Assembly: GCF_004768465.1 (NCBI RefSeq)
Contig: NZ_SRMF01000002.1
Location: 456,401 to 520,400 of the forward strand
DNA: 64,000 nt
Reading direction: 5' to 3'
Origin: Natronospirillum operosum
GTDB lineage: Bacteria > Pseudomonadota > Gammaproteobacteria > Pseudomonadales > Natronospirillaceae
Positions 47,984-56,992 of the stretch are shown here, in pieces. Both the position numbers and the translations under genes were made by a program. The notes beneath the pieces were generated by a model. It made no database searches, had not been told where the DNA came from, and saw nothing but the letters and a program-made list of their open reading frames with translations. Position 1 is the stretch's first letter. Every line of letters starts with the position of its first letter.

Positions 47984-48910
47984 ATGAGCCAACAGCGTCA
48001 GACCACAGCGCCGGAACTGGAAATCACCGATCATCGCGCCGGTACCGTGCGCTACATCGAACATGGCGTTCCCAGCGAACTGATCCGCTGGCATGCCCAT
48101 GATGACTACGAGCTGCACTTTATCGTGGCCACGCGCGGCAAGGTGTTCGTGGGCGACCATATCGGCCCCTTCGCCCCGGGCCAGTTGATACTGACCGGCC
48201 CCAGACTGCCTCACAACTGGGTCTGCAACGGCGACCAGTACCGGGCCGAGTTGCGTGACATGGCGCTGCATTTCAGCCCCTCGACGCTGGACGAGGCCAT
48301 GCGCCTGCTGCCCGAACTGAATGAAATCCGTCCCATGCTCGAGCGCTCCCGCTCGGGGCTGGAGTTTCTCGGCACCGACCCGCACTGGGTACGCAGCCAA
48401 CTGGCCGGCATTCGTGAAACCACCGGGCTGGCCCGCCTGCAACGCTTTCTGGCCCTGATGCAGGAACTGGCCGCCTGGCCGGACTATCGCCTGCTGTCAT
48501 CAGTGCAGGTCGATTCACCGGCCAACGAGGCCGCACAACAGAAGATCAACCGGGTGATCGACCATGTGATGGCCCACTACGAGAGCCCGATCAGCCTGGG
48601 TGACATGGCACGCCTGGTGGGTATGACAGAGACCTACTTCTCGCGCTTCTTCCGCCAGGCTACCGGTCATCGGTTTGTGGATTTCGTCAACCGGGTGCGC
48701 ATCAGCCGGGCCTGCCACCTGCTGGTGGAAACCGACCAGCACGTCACTACCATCTGCTACGAAGTCGGCTTCAACAATGTGGCCAATTTCAATCGACGGT
48801 TCAGTGACTTCAAGGGCATGACACCCAGCCAGTACCGCCGCGATGCCAGCCAGCGTTATGTACAACAGGAAGATCAACTGCTGTGGATGCAGCAGGCCCA
48901 CCAAGCCTGA
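47984..48910 (+). CDS. AraC-family regulator with cupin sensor domain (1)
   Basis: A 308-residue activator-type protein. The N-terminal cupin half (RWHAHDDYELHFIVATRGKVFVGDHIGPFAPGQLILTGPRLPHNW) binds a ligand. The C-terminal half (about 190-295) has two helix-turn-helix motifs, ISLGDMARLVGMTETYFSRFFRQATGHRF and VTTICYEVGFNNVANFNRRFSDFKGMTPSQYR. It resembles the MtlR-like sugar-alcohol regulators. A very similar gene stands tail to tail with it. GGGAGAG precedes the ATG at 47984. It lies 162 bp after the importer; regulation of that importer or of the polyol operon are both possible. Confidence 0.87.
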   Translation: MSQQRQTTAPELEITDHRAGTVRYIEHGVPSELIRWHAHDDYELHFIVATRGKVFVGDHIGPFAPGQLILTGPRLPHNWVCNGDQYRAELRDMALHFSPSTLDEAMRLLPELNEIRPMLERSRSGLEFLGTDPHWVRSQLAGIRETTGLARLQRFLALMQELAAWPDYRLLSSVQVDSPANEAAQQKINRVIDHVMAHYESPISLGDMARLVGMTETYFSRFFRQATGHRFVDFVNRVRISRACHLLVETDQHVTTICYEVGFNNVANFNRRFSDFKGMTPSQYRRDASQRYVQQEDQLLWMQQAHQA

Positions 48911-48926
48911 CAGGATACAAACCTGT

Positions 48927-49817
48927 CTACAACAGAATATGGCTGGTGGCCCGCCGGTCACGCTGCGCGATATTGCGCCTGTATTCGGTAGGCGTCATGC
49001 CCTTCACATCCAGAAAGCGACGGTTGAAATTCGACAGGTTGCGGAAACCGACCTCATAACAGATATTGGTGACCGGCCAGTCGGTGCTTTCCAGATATTC
49101 ACAGGCCTTGCCCACGCGCAGGCGAGTCAGGAAGTCCTTGAACCGATGCCCGGTAGCGCGATGGAAAAAGCGCGAAAACACTTCCGGACTGAGCTGAATC
49201 TGCGCCGCCACATCTTCCAGGCTGCAGGTATCGGTGAAGTGCTCGGTCATATAGTTCACCACCCGGTTGATGCGGTCCAGAGTCTGCGTATCGTGGGCAT
49301 CGTCATACTGCCGCGTCGACAGCCGCGTGTAGGCCCCGGAGGCTGACAGCCGCTCCATGATCTGCAAGAAGGCGTTGAAACGCTGCAGCCCCTGCTGTTC
49401 CGACAGCGTCTGGAACCAGGGCTCGACGCATTCGCTGATATGGGGAGTGAACTGAATGCCATAGCGCGCGTCAGCCAGCATTCGACGCATCGAACGGGCT
49501 TCCGGCACCAGCGCCATCAGTGACAGCATGAATTCGTGGGTAAAGTTGATCACCCGGTCGCGTACACCGGTGGAAATGTCGCTCAGGGAGATCCAGTTGT
49601 GGGGCAGGTTGGGGCCGGTCAGAATCAGGCAGCCGGGTTGGAAGGTGCCCACATAGTCGCCGACAAAGCTCTTGCCGCGGGAACTGACCAGCAAATGCAG
49701 CTCGTATTCCTCATGATAGTGCCAGCGTATCAGGTCGCTGAAAGCATCATGTTCACGGTACTGAAAGCAGTTGTCCTGCTCTTCTATCATCTCGTAGCTG
49801 GGGCGGGTGACAGTCAT
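48927..49817 (-). CDS. AraC-family regulator with cupin sensor domain (2)
   Basis: A 296-residue paralogue of the preceding regulator: RWHYHEEYELHLLVSSRGKSFVGDYVGTFQPGCLILTGPNLPHNW in the cupin half and CSLEDVAAQIQLSPEVFSRFFHRATGHRF plus VTNICYEVGFRNLSNFNRRFLDVKGMTPTEYR in the DNA-binding half. Its position at the edge of the polyol genes, on the same strand, suggests that it is the MtlR-like activator of that operon. Its leader holds three 13-bp tandem repeats. The pair ends 16 bp apart, convergent. Confidence 0.87.
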   Translation of the reverse strand: MTVTRPSYEMIEEQDNCFQYREHDAFSDLIRWHYHEEYELHLLVSSRGKSFVGDYVGTFQPGCLILTGPNLPHNWISLSDISTGVRDRVINFTHEFMLSLMALVPEARSMRRMLADARYGIQFTPHISECVEPWFQTLSEQQGLQRFNAFLQIMERLSASGAYTRLSTRQYDDAHDTQTLDRINRVVNYMTEHFTDTCSLEDVAAQIQLSPEVFSRFFHRATGHRFKDFLTRLRVGKACEYLESTDWPVTNICYEVGFRNLSNFNRRFLDVKGMTPTEYRRNIAQRDRRATSHILL

Positions 49818-49837
49818 GCTTCACCTCTCGACGCTAT

Positions 49838-49876
49838 CTCTGTTGTTTTGCTCTGTTGTTTCGCTCTGTTGTTTTG
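49838..49876 (-). repeat. Three 13-bp tandem repeats in the AraC (2) leader
   Basis: CTCTGTTGTTTTG, CTCTGTTGTTTCG and CTCTGTTGTTTTG follow one another without a gap; only one base differs. Read in the direction of the regulator gene they are CAAAACAACAGAG units in the 5' leader, 20 bases before the start codon. They are A/C-rich like the leaders at 44600 and 56724. Confidence 0.85.
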
Positions 49877-49904
49877 TTGCCAGTCTGTACAACCACTGAC
49901 CAAT

Positions 49905-51968
49905 TTATTGAATCCTGAAGCGTTGTACCAGTGTTTCCAGTTCCGCCGTCAGGTCGCCCAGTACAGCCGCAGCGTCCCTGGCCTCCACCGACAGTTGCTC
50001 GTTGGCGCGGGCAATATCCGCTATGCGGGTCACCCGGCGCGTGATGTCCTCGGCGGTGGTGCCCTGCTCGGTGGTGGTGACGCTGATCTGCTGACTGATG
50101 TGGTTGATCTGGCCCATGCGATCGCGGAAGGCCAGCATGGCATCGGCACTGTCGGCGGCCACCGCATGGCTGTCGCCCACACCCTGCAGGCAATAGCGCA
50201 TGGTTTCGGCCAGTTCCCGGTGTCCCGCCAGCAGACCTTCAACCGTGGCCCGAATTTCCGTGGTGGAACTCTGGGTGCGACTGGCCAGCGACCGCACCTC
50301 ATCCGCCACCACCGCAAACCCTCTGCCATGCTCGCCGGCCCGGGCAGCCTCTATGGCAGCATTGAGAGCGAGCAGGTTGGTCTGTTCGGCAATGTCCCGG
50401 ATCACCTCCGACACTGACTCAATGTCTGCCATGCGCCCGGACAGCTCACCGGTAAAGGCTTCGGCATGAATCACACGCTCTTTCAGGGCGGTGAGTGATT
50501 CCCGATTCTGCTGCACCGCAGCAACGGTCACATCAATCTCCTGCAGGGCCTCGTCCGCATGATTCATGCCCTCGCGGGCGCTCGTGTTGACAGCCCCCAC
50601 AGTGGTGGCCATCTCCTGCATGGACGAGGCAATGCTGTCGGTTTCCCGGCTCTGCTCTGCGGTACGGTCCCGCATCGTCTCGGCCAGGTTGCGGCCGCCC
50701 TCGGCCTGCTGTCGCAGGCGCTCCGACTGACCGCGAATGGACTGTATCATATCAAGCAGAGACTGCCGCACCTGCTCCACGGAACCTTCCAGCACACCCA
50801 TCTCGTCGCGCCTGTGGCCTTGCGTAGCCCAGGTCAGGTCCCCTTCTCCGAGGTGGGACAGGGACCGCGTCAGCCGCTGCATGGGTTGCCGGATGCTGCG
50901 GATAATCAGCGCCGAGATCAGCCCGCCCAGCAGGATGGACGCCAGCAAGGATGCCAGCGACAGGTTCAGCGTACGCGCCAGATTCGCTGCCACTTGCTGG
51001 TTGGTCTCCCGGGCGAAGCGCTCGGCGAATTGGTTGAGCGCCGTCAGTTCCAGCTTGGCCTGTTCAATGTCCGCGGTCAGGTCCGCCAGTTCGGCACTGT
51101 AGCGGGCCTGGCTGGCCACAGCCTGAGCCCGCAGGCTGATCAGACCGGGCTGGTCGTCATGCCCCCGGGTGCCCTGCACCATCTGCTCGGTCAGCTCATC
51201 CACGGTCTGCACCAGCTGCTGCGTCTCCGGCTGCCGTGCCACCATGCCGGTAAAGGCAAAGAACTGATTGTTGTGCTGCATCTCCCAGTCGCCGAAGGCC
51301 TGGTCCAGCCGTTCCAGCACGTCAGCCTGATCCGCGATATCGATATCCTTCATCAGCATCAGTCCGTGCAGGAAGGAGGCATAGAATTCCAGCGCGATGG
51401 CAACCGCTTCGTCATCCGGCAGTGACCACACCAGATCTTCGAACAGATGACTGATATCCGCCTCCAGAGTCGTGATTTCGTCCCGGCGCTGGCGAATCTG
51501 ATCCACCCGCCCCAGAGCGTCCTGATGTTCCATCATCAGTTGCCGCATGCGCTGCACCAGTTGTGCGATCTGGGCGTCGAACCGCTGCACCATCGACACC
51601 TGCGCCGAGGTTTCGCCCAGATCATCCAGGTAGGCCAGCAACTGGTCCGACTCGGCACCGATACGGGTTCTGGTCAGTTCGAAATCGTCTTGCAGATCAG
51701 GCATGACAGCCCGCTCATTGCTGGCCTGATGCAACTGGAACAGCTCGCTGAGCTGGCTCAGTTCCAGATCCAGTGTACCCGTCGTGTGCAGAATCGGGTT
51801 GGCGCTGGTGGTCATGCGGTCCACCCCGATCATGGTGGTGCGGGAACTGTGCATGGTGATGAGGGTCGATGCGGCCAGCAGCAGAATGATCACCAGGAAC
51901 CCGCCGGCTATTCTCAACAGGATGGAAGGTTGCAGCCTGTGCATGCGAAGACGGAACATGCTCAACAC
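49905..51968 (-). CDS. Methyl-accepting chemotaxis protein (large periplasmic sensor)
   Basis: A 687-residue chemoreceptor. A helix at about 15-36 is followed by an unusually long helical periplasmic region (about 37-325), a second helix near 330-352, HAMP ([22 protein letters not shown]) and the signalling domain with [18 protein letters not shown] and [18 protein letters not shown]. The sensor is of the TorS/HBM-like long helical kind by size and heptads. It lies after the polyol dehydrogenase gene on the same strand, separated by a terminator, so it probably has its own promoter; a polyol ligand is possible but unproven. Confidence 0.9.
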   Translation of the reverse strand: MLSMFRLRMHRLQPSILLRIAGGFLVIILLLAASTLITMHSSRTTMIGVDRMTTSANPILHTTGTLDLELSQLSELFQLHQASNERAVMPDLQDDFELTRTRIGAESDQLLAYLDDLGETSAQVSMVQRFDAQIAQLVQRMRQLMMEHQDALGRVDQIRQRRDEITTLEADISHLFEDLVWSLPDDEAVAIALEFYASFLHGLMLMKDIDIADQADVLERLDQAFGDWEMQHNNQFFAFTGMVARQPETQQLVQTVDELTEQMVQGTRGHDDQPGLISLRAQAVASQARYSAELADLTADIEQAKLELTALNQFAERFARETNQQVAANLARTLNLSLASLLASILLGGLISALIIRSIRQPMQRLTRSLSHLGEGDLTWATQGHRRDEMGVLEGSVEQVRQSLLDMIQSIRGQSERLRQQAEGGRNLAETMRDRTAEQSRETDSIASSMQEMATTVGAVNTSAREGMNHADEALQEIDVTVAAVQQNRESLTALKERVIHAEAFTGELSGRMADIESVSEVIRDIAEQTNLLALNAAIEAARAGEHGRGFAVVADEVRSLASRTQSSTTEIRATVEGLLAGHRELAETMRYCLQGVGDSHAVAADSADAMLAFRDRMGQINHISQQISVTTTEQGTTAEDITRRVTRIADIARANEQLSVEARDAAAVLGDLTAELETLVQRFRIQ

Positions 51969-52003
51969 CTCTCGAATCGCTCGGAACTTTGTTGCCCCGG
52001 TGC

Positions 52004-52038
52004 AAAAAAACCACCCGGATGCAATTGCATCCGGGTGG
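52004..52038 (-). terminator. Terminator after the polyol operon
   Basis: The 28-base stretch 52011-52038 (starts CCACCCGGATGC, ends CATCCGGGTGG) is a perfect palindrome, able to form a 12-bp stem. Read leftward it is followed by TTTTTTT (52010-52004). It ends transcription after the dehydrogenase gene. Confidence 0.92.
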
Positions 52039-52046
52039 AAACCGGC

Positions 52047-53519
52047 TCACACCACAGAGGACACACTGATGTCGAGAAGCGTGGCGGCCGTTCCCCTGGC
52101 GACAAGGGAATCATGAAGGCGTTCGGTCTCTGCAATAAACGCCCGCGCCGGCGCACTGTCATCCTGACCGAGGAACTGTGGCAGCCGCAGAAAGGCTTTT
52201 ACCCGGCCAGGAAAATGCTGGCGCTCGGACTCCGACAGTGCAGGCTCATTGATGACGACCGGCTCGCCATGGTCATTACGGCCTTCCAGGTGGCGCAGAT
52301 AGCAGGCGAAAGCCAATGCCAGTCGCGGTGAGACCTGCCCCCGGTTCAGACAGTCCCGCAGAATGGGCATCAGATAGTTTTTCAGCTTGCTGAAGCCATC
52401 CGAGGCCACCCGGTCAATGCTGTCCGCAATGGCCGGATTGGCAAACCGGTGCACAATGGTGTCCTTGTAGGTGTCAATCTCGGCATCACTGAAATGGCCT
52501 ATACCGGCGTGTGCATCCTGGTCCATCAACTGGCGCGCCAGCGGGCCCAGCAGCGAATCTTCCATGGCTTCGTGGATATAGGTCAGGCCCAGCATCCGGC
52601 CAATACAGGACACGGTGATGTGCGTACCGTTGAGAATACGCAGCTTCAGGCGCTCGTAGTGCGCCACATGGGGCGTGAACTCGACACCCACCTGCTCCAG
52701 TGCCGGCCGTCCGGCAATGAAGTCATCCTCGACCACCCACTGCGCAAAGGACTCCCCCAGCACCGGGCACGCATCATCGACCTCGGTCCGGGCCGCAACA
52801 TCAGCCGCCAGTTCGGCGGTGGGCGTCGGCGTGATGCGGTCCACCATGGAGTTTGGGAAGCTGACATTGCTCTGCATCCAGTGCAGCAGCGCCTCATCAC
52901 CGGCCAGACGCACAAAGGCGGTGAGCGCCTGGCGAAACACCGAGCCGTTGCCCGGCACATTGTCGCACGACAACAGGGTCACGGGGCCGGCATTGCGGTC
53001 CCGGCGCAGCCGCAGAGCCAGCAGCAGATAGCCGAACAGACTCTGCGGTGCCTCGGGGTTTGCAAGATCATGCACCACCGCCGGATGCTCGGCGATGAAC
53101 TGATCGGTCTCGAAATCATACAGATAGCCACCCTCGGTAATGGTGGTACTGATGATGCGAGTATCCGGGCTGGCCAGGCGTGCCAGGGCGCGGGCTCTGT
53201 CCTCGGCGGCGGCAATGACCTCGGTGATGGCCCCTATGGCCCAGGTGTCACGCTGTGCCTGGTCCACCAGCGTCAGTGTATAGAGGCAATCCTGCCCCTC
53301 CAGACGATGCAGGAAATCACTGTCACCCGCCAGCAGGCCGATGCCGCTAATACCCCATTTCACCTCCTGCTGATGCAGGCGGTTGAGGCGCTCCAGATAC
53401 CAGGCCTGGTGTGCACGGTGAAAGGCCCCGACACCGACATGCACGATTCCGGGTAGCAGCGATCTGCCCTCCGGCCCCGTGTTGGCAGTCTGTCGGTAAT
53501 ACGCCTGAATACTAGTCAT
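52047..53519 (-). CDS. Mannitol-type long-chain polyol 2-dehydrogenase
   Basis: A 490-residue NAD-dependent enzyme that oxidises a hexitol such as mannitol to fructose, or a related hexuronate pair. The catalytic pattern K-x5-N-x2-H is seen in LKLRILNGTHITVSCIG. IVHVGVGAFHRAHQAWYL is the nucleotide-binding start of the family; SNVSFPNSMVDRITP is also characteristic. It lies 20 bp after the second permease. The ATG at 53519 has AAGGGTG upstream. Product specificity (mannitol, arabitol, fructuronate) cannot be decided from sequence alone; the ABC neighbours favour a polyol. Confidence 0.88.
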   Translation of the reverse strand: MTSIQAYYRQTANTGPEGRSLLPGIVHVGVGAFHRAHQAWYLERLNRLHQQEVKWGISGIGLLAGDSDFLHRLEGQDCLYTLTLVDQAQRDTWAIGAITEVIAAAEDRARALARLASPDTRIISTTITEGGYLYDFETDQFIAEHPAVVHDLANPEAPQSLFGYLLLALRLRRDRNAGPVTLLSCDNVPGNGSVFRQALTAFVRLAGDEALLHWMQSNVSFPNSMVDRITPTPTAELAADVAARTEVDDACPVLGESFAQWVVEDDFIAGRPALEQVGVEFTPHVAHYERLKLRILNGTHITVSCIGRMLGLTYIHEAMEDSLLGPLARQLMDQDAHAGIGHFSDAEIDTYKDTIVHRFANPAIADSIDRVASDGFSKLKNYLMPILRDCLNRGQVSPRLALAFACYLRHLEGRNDHGEPVVINEPALSESERQHFPGRVKAFLRLPQFLGQDDSAPARAFIAETERLHDSLVARGTAATLLDISVSSVV

Positions 53520-53539
53520 GGTCAAAACACCCTTGTCTG

Positions 53540-54376
53540 TTACTTGACCGCCCCGAACGTCAGTCCGCGAACGAGTTGTTTCATGCTCAACCAGCCGAAT
53601 ATCAGAATGGGCGCCACGGCCAGCGTCGACGCGGCAGACAAGCGAGCCCAGAACAGCCCTTCGGGATTGGAGTAGGAAGCAATGAAAGCCGTCAGTGTGG
53701 CTGCCCTGGAGGCGGTCAGATTCAGCGACCAGAAGGCTTCGTTCCAGGACAGGATCAGCGCCAGCAGAAAGCTTGCCGCCAGCCCGCCCTTGCTCATGGG
53801 TACCACCACCTTGAGTATTTCCTCGCGGGTATTGGCGCCATCCATGCGGGAGGCTTCCAGAATCTCCGGAGGAATTTCACGGAAGTAGGTGTAGATCATC
53901 CAGACCATGATCGGCAGGTTCATCAGCATGAAGATCATGGTCAGACCCAGGCGCGTATCCAGCAGCGACAGGTCCCGGAACAGCAGGTAGATGGGGATCA
54001 GCACCCCGACCGGCGGCAGCATCTTGGTCGACAGCATCCACAGCAGCGTGCCCTTGGTGCGCGGTGACGGATAGAACGCCATGGCGTAGGCCGCCGGCAC
54101 GGCGATGATCATGCCCAGTATCGAGGAGCCGACACTGACCACCACCGAGTTCCAGGCGTAGCGCGTGTAGTTGGTGCGTTCGAAGATGCGCCGATAGTTG
54201 TCCAGCGTCGGTTCGAAGATGAACTGCGGCGGCATGGAAATGGCCGCGATTTCGGTCTTGAACGACGTCAGCACCATCCAGAAGATGGGAAAGAAGATCA
54301 GCAGCGCCACCGTCCAGCAAATCACGGTGGCCAGCAGGGTTTTCATCAGATTATGGCTGTGCAGGTTCAGTAACAT
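53540..54376 (-). CDS. Polyol ABC transporter permease (MalG type)
   Basis: A 278-residue membrane protein with six helices. EILEASRMDGANTREEILKVVVPMSKGG is the coupling loop and LSWNEAFWSLNLT the typical C-terminal segment of SmoG/MtlG permeases. It begins two bases after the other permease ends. I start it at ATG 54376; upstream in-frame sequence belongs to the neighbour in another frame. Confidence 0.9.
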   Translation of the reverse strand: MLLNLHSHNLMKTLLATVICWTVALLIFFPIFWMVLTSFKTEIAAISMPPQFIFEPTLDNYRRIFERTNYTRYAWNSVVVSVGSSILGMIIAVPAAYAMAFYPSPRTKGTLLWMLSTKMLPPVGVLIPIYLLFRDLSLLDTRLGLTMIFMLMNLPIMVWMIYTYFREIPPEILEASRMDGANTREEILKVVVPMSKGGLAASFLLALILSWNEAFWSLNLTASRAATLTAFIASYSNPEGLFWARLSAASTLAVAPILIFGWLSMKQLVRGLTFGAVK

Positions 54377-54378
54377 GA

Positions 54379-55257
54379 TCAGTGCTCCGCCAGGGTCTTG
54401 CCGACCACACGAATCAGGAAGATGGCTACAATGTTGGCCAGGATGACCGCCACGATGCCGCCGGCAGAGGCCATACCCACATCGAATTGCAGCAATGCCT
54501 GATGGAATATCAGATAGGCCAGGTTGGTGGTCTGGGTGCCCGGGCCACCGCCCGTGGTGGTATAGATTTCCGCGAAGATGGTGAGCAGGAAGATGGTCTG
54601 AATCATCAGCACCACCACCAGCGGCCGCTGCAGGTGCGGAATGGCGATGTGCCGGAACACGGCCACCGGGCCGGCGCCTTCCAGGCGGGCCGCTTCCACC
54701 TGCTGCTGGTCCATCGACTGCAGCGCCGTCATCAGAATGAGAATGGCAAAGGGTAGCCACTGCCAACTGACGATAATGATTATCGCCAACATCGGGTACT
54801 GGGAGAACCAGTCCACCGGCGTGGCACCGAATACCCGATAGACAAAGGACAGAAAACCGTTCACCGGATGAAACATCAGGTTCTTCCACACCAGCGCATT
54901 GACGGTCGGCATGATGAAGAAGGGGGCAATGACCAGTATGCGGACGATATTGCGCCCGTAGAACGGCTGGTCGATGAGCACTGCAATCAGGGTGCCCAGA
55001 CCGATGGTAATAATCAGTACTGACCCGACCAGCACCAGCGTGTTGCGCAGGCCGGCGATGAAACTCGGATCAGTAAAAAAGAATACATAGTTTTCGAAGC
55101 CGACAAAATCGCGCATGCCGGGCATGAGCAGATTGAAGTCGAGTACGGAGTAGTAGATGGTCATGCTCAGTGGCACGGCCATCCAGACAATCAGCAGCAG
55201 AACGGCCGGCATCAACAGCCAGCGCGCCATGCTGCGGTTATAGTTGTGCGTCGCCAT
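54379..55257 (-). CDS. Polyol ABC transporter permease (MalF type)
   Basis: A 292-residue membrane protein with six helices (first WLLMPAVLLLIVWMAVPLSM). The coupling loop is QQVEAARLEGAGPVAVFRHIAIPHLQRP. The sequence MRDFVGFENYVFFFTDPSFI is close to SmoF/MtlF permeases for sorbitol and mannitol. The ATG at 55257 is chosen. It follows the binding-protein gene across a 121-bp spacer with a strong hairpin. Confidence 0.9.
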   Translation of the reverse strand: MATHNYNRSMARWLLMPAVLLLIVWMAVPLSMTIYYSVLDFNLLMPGMRDFVGFENYVFFFTDPSFIAGLRNTLVLVGSVLIITIGLGTLIAVLIDQPFYGRNIVRILVIAPFFIMPTVNALVWKNLMFHPVNGFLSFVYRVFGATPVDWFSQYPMLAIIIIVSWQWLPFAILILMTALQSMDQQQVEAARLEGAGPVAVFRHIAIPHLQRPLVVVLMIQTIFLLTIFAEIYTTTGGGPGTQTTNLAYLIFHQALLQFDVGMASAGGIVAVILANIVAIFLIRVVGKTLAEH

Positions 55258-55330
55258 GATGGATTCACTCTTCGGGCAGTCAAGGGCGGCAACGACACTC
55301 TGACAGCGAACTGCAGTGTGGCGTTGCCGC

Positions 55331-55354
55331 CCGGGTGGCCCCACGGCCACCCGG
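55331..55354 (-). promoter_or_regulatory. Strong hairpin between binding-protein and permease genes
   Basis: CCGGGTGGCC-CCAC-GGCCACCCGG forms a perfect 10-bp stem with a four-base loop. No T run follows in the leftward direction, so it is more likely an mRNA-stabilising or processing hairpin than a terminator. It would raise binding-protein mRNA over permease mRNA. Confidence 0.75.
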
Positions 55355-55378
55355 TTGCGAGGGCTTGAGAGTCAGCGC

Positions 55379-56704
55379 TCAGTCGATATAGCCGCCACGC
55401 ACCATCTCTCGGCGCACGGTCTGCTGCGAGTTCTGCAGCGCCTGCTCGACTGTCATGTTGCCTGCCAGCGCACCTGCAATCTGTTGCCCCACATTGGTCC
55501 CAAAGGACTGGAAGCGCGAGATGGCCACGAACTGAACCCCGGTATAGGGCACCGGCTCGAGCGTGGGGTCGTTGGGGTCGGCTTTTTCCATCTGCGCCAG
55601 CGTCATGGCGGCAAAGGGGGCTGCCGCCATGTAGTCATCATTAGCGTAGGTGGACTGACGGGTACCCGGTGGGATGGCGGCGATACCATCTTCTGCCGCT
55701 ACCAGCTCGGAGTATTCCTGCGAGGTGGCCCAGGCGATGAAGTCTGTGGCTTCTTCCTGATTCTGCGAACTGGTGGGAATCGCCAGCGCCCAGGTCCAGA
55801 GCCAACCACTGCCTTTCTCGGTCACCTGGTGTGGTGCGGCAGCAAAGCCGACACTGTCGTACACCCTGCTGTCGGACGTGTCAGTCACAAAGGCGCCGGC
55901 CACGGTGGCATCCACCCACATGGCACAGTTGCCGCTGTTGAACAGGGACAGATTTTCGTTGAAACCGTTGGAGCTGGCGCCCGGAGGGCCATAGTTGCCC
56001 AGCAGATCGACATAGAAGCTGATCGCTTCATTCCACTCCGCAGAGTCCAGTTGCGGCTCCCAGTCCATATCGAACCAGCGGCCGCCGAAGGCGTTCACCA
56101 TGGTGCTCACCAGCGCCATGTTCTCGCCCCAGCCCGCCAGACCGCGCAGACAGATGCCATACTGATCATTGGATGGATCATGCAGCGTCTGGGCGAAATC
56201 CCGTACCTGATCCCAGGTCGGGTTCTCGGGCATGTCCAGCCCGGCCTCCGCAAACAGATCGGTACGGTAGTAGGTCATGGAGCTTTCGGCATAGAACGGC
56301 AGCGCATACAGCGTGCCGTCATGCGAAAGACCATCGCGCACGGAGTCAAACAGATCATCGACCTCATAGCTGGCGGGCAAATCGTCCAACGGCACCAGCC
56401 ATTCGTTCGCGCCCCAGATCGGGGTTTCATAACTGCCGATGGTCATGATGTCGAACTGACCACTGCCGGCAGCAATATCTGTGGTCATGCGCTGGCGCAG
56501 CACATTTTCTTCCAGCACCACAAAATCGAGTGTAATGCCCGGATTCTGCTCTTCATACACGGAGGCCAGCCTTTCCATGCGTACCATGTCACCGTTGTTC
56601 ACGGTGCCGATGGTCAGCGTCGTTTGGGCGAAGGCCGAACTGGCGATAGTCACGGACAGGACACCGGCGACAGCCAATGCCGTCCTGGAGTTGCTCGTTT
56701 GCAT
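55379..56704 (-). CDS. Polyol ABC transporter substrate-binding protein
   Basis: A 441-residue periplasmic protein of solute-binding family 1, like SmoE/MtlE. The signal peptide ends at SSAFA-QTTLTIGT. DFVVLEENVLRQRMTTDIAAGSGQFDIMTIG and YALPFYAESSMTYYRTDLFAEAGL are standard ligand-cleft sequences. It is the first gene of the leftward operon binding protein-permease-permease-dehydrogenase. The leader has an AACAACAA motif. No ATPase gene is present in the operon, unlike the smo and mtl operons known from Rhodobacter and Pseudomonas. Confidence 0.88.
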   Translation of the reverse strand: MQTSNSRTALAVAGVLSVTIASSAFAQTTLTIGTVNNGDMVRMERLASVYEEQNPGITLDFVVLEENVLRQRMTTDIAAGSGQFDIMTIGSYETPIWGANEWLVPLDDLPASYEVDDLFDSVRDGLSHDGTLYALPFYAESSMTYYRTDLFAEAGLDMPENPTWDQVRDFAQTLHDPSNDQYGICLRGLAGWGENMALVSTMVNAFGGRWFDMDWEPQLDSAEWNEAISFYVDLLGNYGPPGASSNGFNENLSLFNSGNCAMWVDATVAGAFVTDTSDSRVYDSVGFAAAPHQVTEKGSGWLWTWALAIPTSSQNQEEATDFIAWATSQEYSELVAAEDGIAAIPPGTRQSTYANDDYMAAAPFAAMTLAQMEKADPNDPTLEPVPYTGVQFVAISRFQSFGTNVGQQIAGALAGNMTVEQALQNSQQTVRREMVRGGYID

Positions 56705-56723
56705 GTTGTATACCTGCTCACTT

Positions 56724-56731
56724 TTGTTGTT
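56724..56731 (-). promoter_or_regulatory. CA motif in the polyol-binding-protein leader (possible Hfq/Crc site)
   Basis: AACAACAA read leftward, 19 bases before the start codon: the same motif at the same distance as before the amino-sugar importer. The rest of the 288-bp spacer up to 56932 shows no certain promoter. Confidence 0.4.
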
Positions 56732-56932
56732 GTGTCACTGCGCGGTACGCACTGGTTACCGCCACAGTGGGCTATGCACCTCCTATTGAATGCCTTTGGC
56801 CAGGAATGCACCAATACCTAAAGGAACAATGCTGATACTTTTTTGATCAGGCAGACGGACAGACAGAGGCTTCGAATCAGTGGATAAGGCCGTAGCAGGC
56901 AGAATCAGGCAGGGAAAGTATGGTTTTGGCGT

Positions 56933-56980
56933 AGAAAAAGTATCGGTGGCACCGGAGCCGCAACGGGCTCCGGTACCACC
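56933..56980 (-). terminator. Terminator after uraA
   Basis: ACCGGAGCC (56951-56959) pairs with GGGCTCCGGT (56965-56974), with further GGTGG/CCACC pairing outside. Read leftward the stem is followed by TACTTTTTC. It ends the upp-uraA transcript. Confidence 0.85.
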
Positions 56981-56992
56981 AGACCGGGCGCA

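Noticed and set aside
51969..52003. Sigma-28 promoter before the large chemoreceptor
   Set aside because: A CAAAGTTC box resembles the -35 element, but no GCCGATAA-like box follows at 11 bases.
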